Shown here: positions 63,718-64,000 of the stretch, piece by piece
Numbering within the stretch: the stretch's first letter is position 1
Layout: each line of letters begins with the position of its first letter
The notes under the pieces: model-generated
What the model was told of the DNA's origin: nothing
Databases searched by the model: none
Seen by the model: the letters and a program-made list of their open reading frames with translations, nothing else
Assembly (NCBI GenBank): GCA_019802505.1
Contig: JAFMOC010000097.1
Span: 416,501-480,500 of the forward strand
Reading direction: 5' to 3'
Length of the DNA stretch: 64,000 bases
Origin: Corydoras sp. C115
Lineage: Eukaryota; Chordata; Actinopteri; Siluriformes; Callichthyidae
Program-made: the position numbers and the translations under genes

Positions 63718-64000
63718 ATTCATTCATTCATTCATTCATTATCTCCCGCTTTATCCTCTATTAGGGTCGCGGTGGGGTTCCCCATTGCCCATCCAGGGGA
63801 GAACGTTTCGGGCGCTGGGCAGATACACCCAGGACAGGGCGCCAATCCATCGCTGGGCACACACTCACTCACACACACACACACACACTCTATATGGGGC
63901 AATTTGGAGAATTCAATTGACTTGATCCATGTTTTTGGACTGTGGGAGGAAACCGGAGAACCCGGAGGAAAGCCACGCAGACACGGGGAGAACATGGAAA
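63718..64000 (-). mobile_element. tRNA-derived SINE, copy G (cut by window end)
   Basis: Reverse copy with an (ATTC)n tail, GGGTCGCGGTGGGGTTCCCC, GGGCGCCAATCCATCGCTGGGC and CCAGGACAGG, close to copy E. The head, with A and B boxes, lies beyond the window. It is in the last intron of the SLC25 gene. Confidence 0.93.

Overview
This is a eukaryotic, almost certainly teleost fish, nuclear DNA window. Coding DNA is confined to short exons with GT-AG borders. Introns are long and rich in (CA)n, (GA)n and (AT)n microsatellites. Interspersed repeats of typical ray-finned fish kind (tRNA-derived SINEs with TGAA tails, degenerate Tc1-like transposons) fill much of the rest. There are no bacterial-style operons, no CRISPR array and no convincing intronless gene.

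The main gene is synaptotagmin-7 (syt7), on the minus strand, with its 5' half inside the window. I reconstruct six coding exons: start exon 53050-53083, transmembrane exon 22729-22832, juxtamembrane exon 10383-10462, then three linker exons at 8823-8957, 4274-4441 and 566-970. All splice sites are GT-AG, and the phases join into one reading frame of 308 complete codons plus two bases. The encoded part is a short N-terminus, one membrane span followed by a cysteine-rich boundary, and a long cytoplasmic linker. The two C2 domains lie beyond position 1. The three linker exons (135, 168 and 405 nt) are multiples of three with the same phase, the arrangement expected of cassette exons that set linker length in SYT7 isoforms. 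The acceptors of the 168 and 405 nt exons have unusually long AG-free, pyrimidine-rich zones (about 115 and 135 nt).

A CpG-rich block (about 51.95-53.45 kb) surrounds the syt7 start exon and is the likely promoter region. Intron 1 is about 30 kb and intron 2 about 12 kb. From about 53.5 to 63.35 kb I see no coding sequence. At 63354-63507, also on the minus strand, lies the terminal coding exon of a mitochondrial glutamate-carrier-like SLC25 protein; the rest of that gene lies beyond position 64000.

The repeat landscape is dominated by one young SINE family of about 310-365 bp. It has intact pol III A and B boxes in the best copies and target-site duplications on five of seven copies, one of them 5'-truncated and one nested in an older SINE. 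Older relatives, an internally deleted Tc1-like element, other common fish repeats and a roughly 240 bp (AT)n tract are also present. I found no evidence for a previously undescribed system. The most interesting signal is the architecture of the syt7 alternative linker exons. Assignment to a catfish-like (otophysan) fish is only an impression from repeat style.
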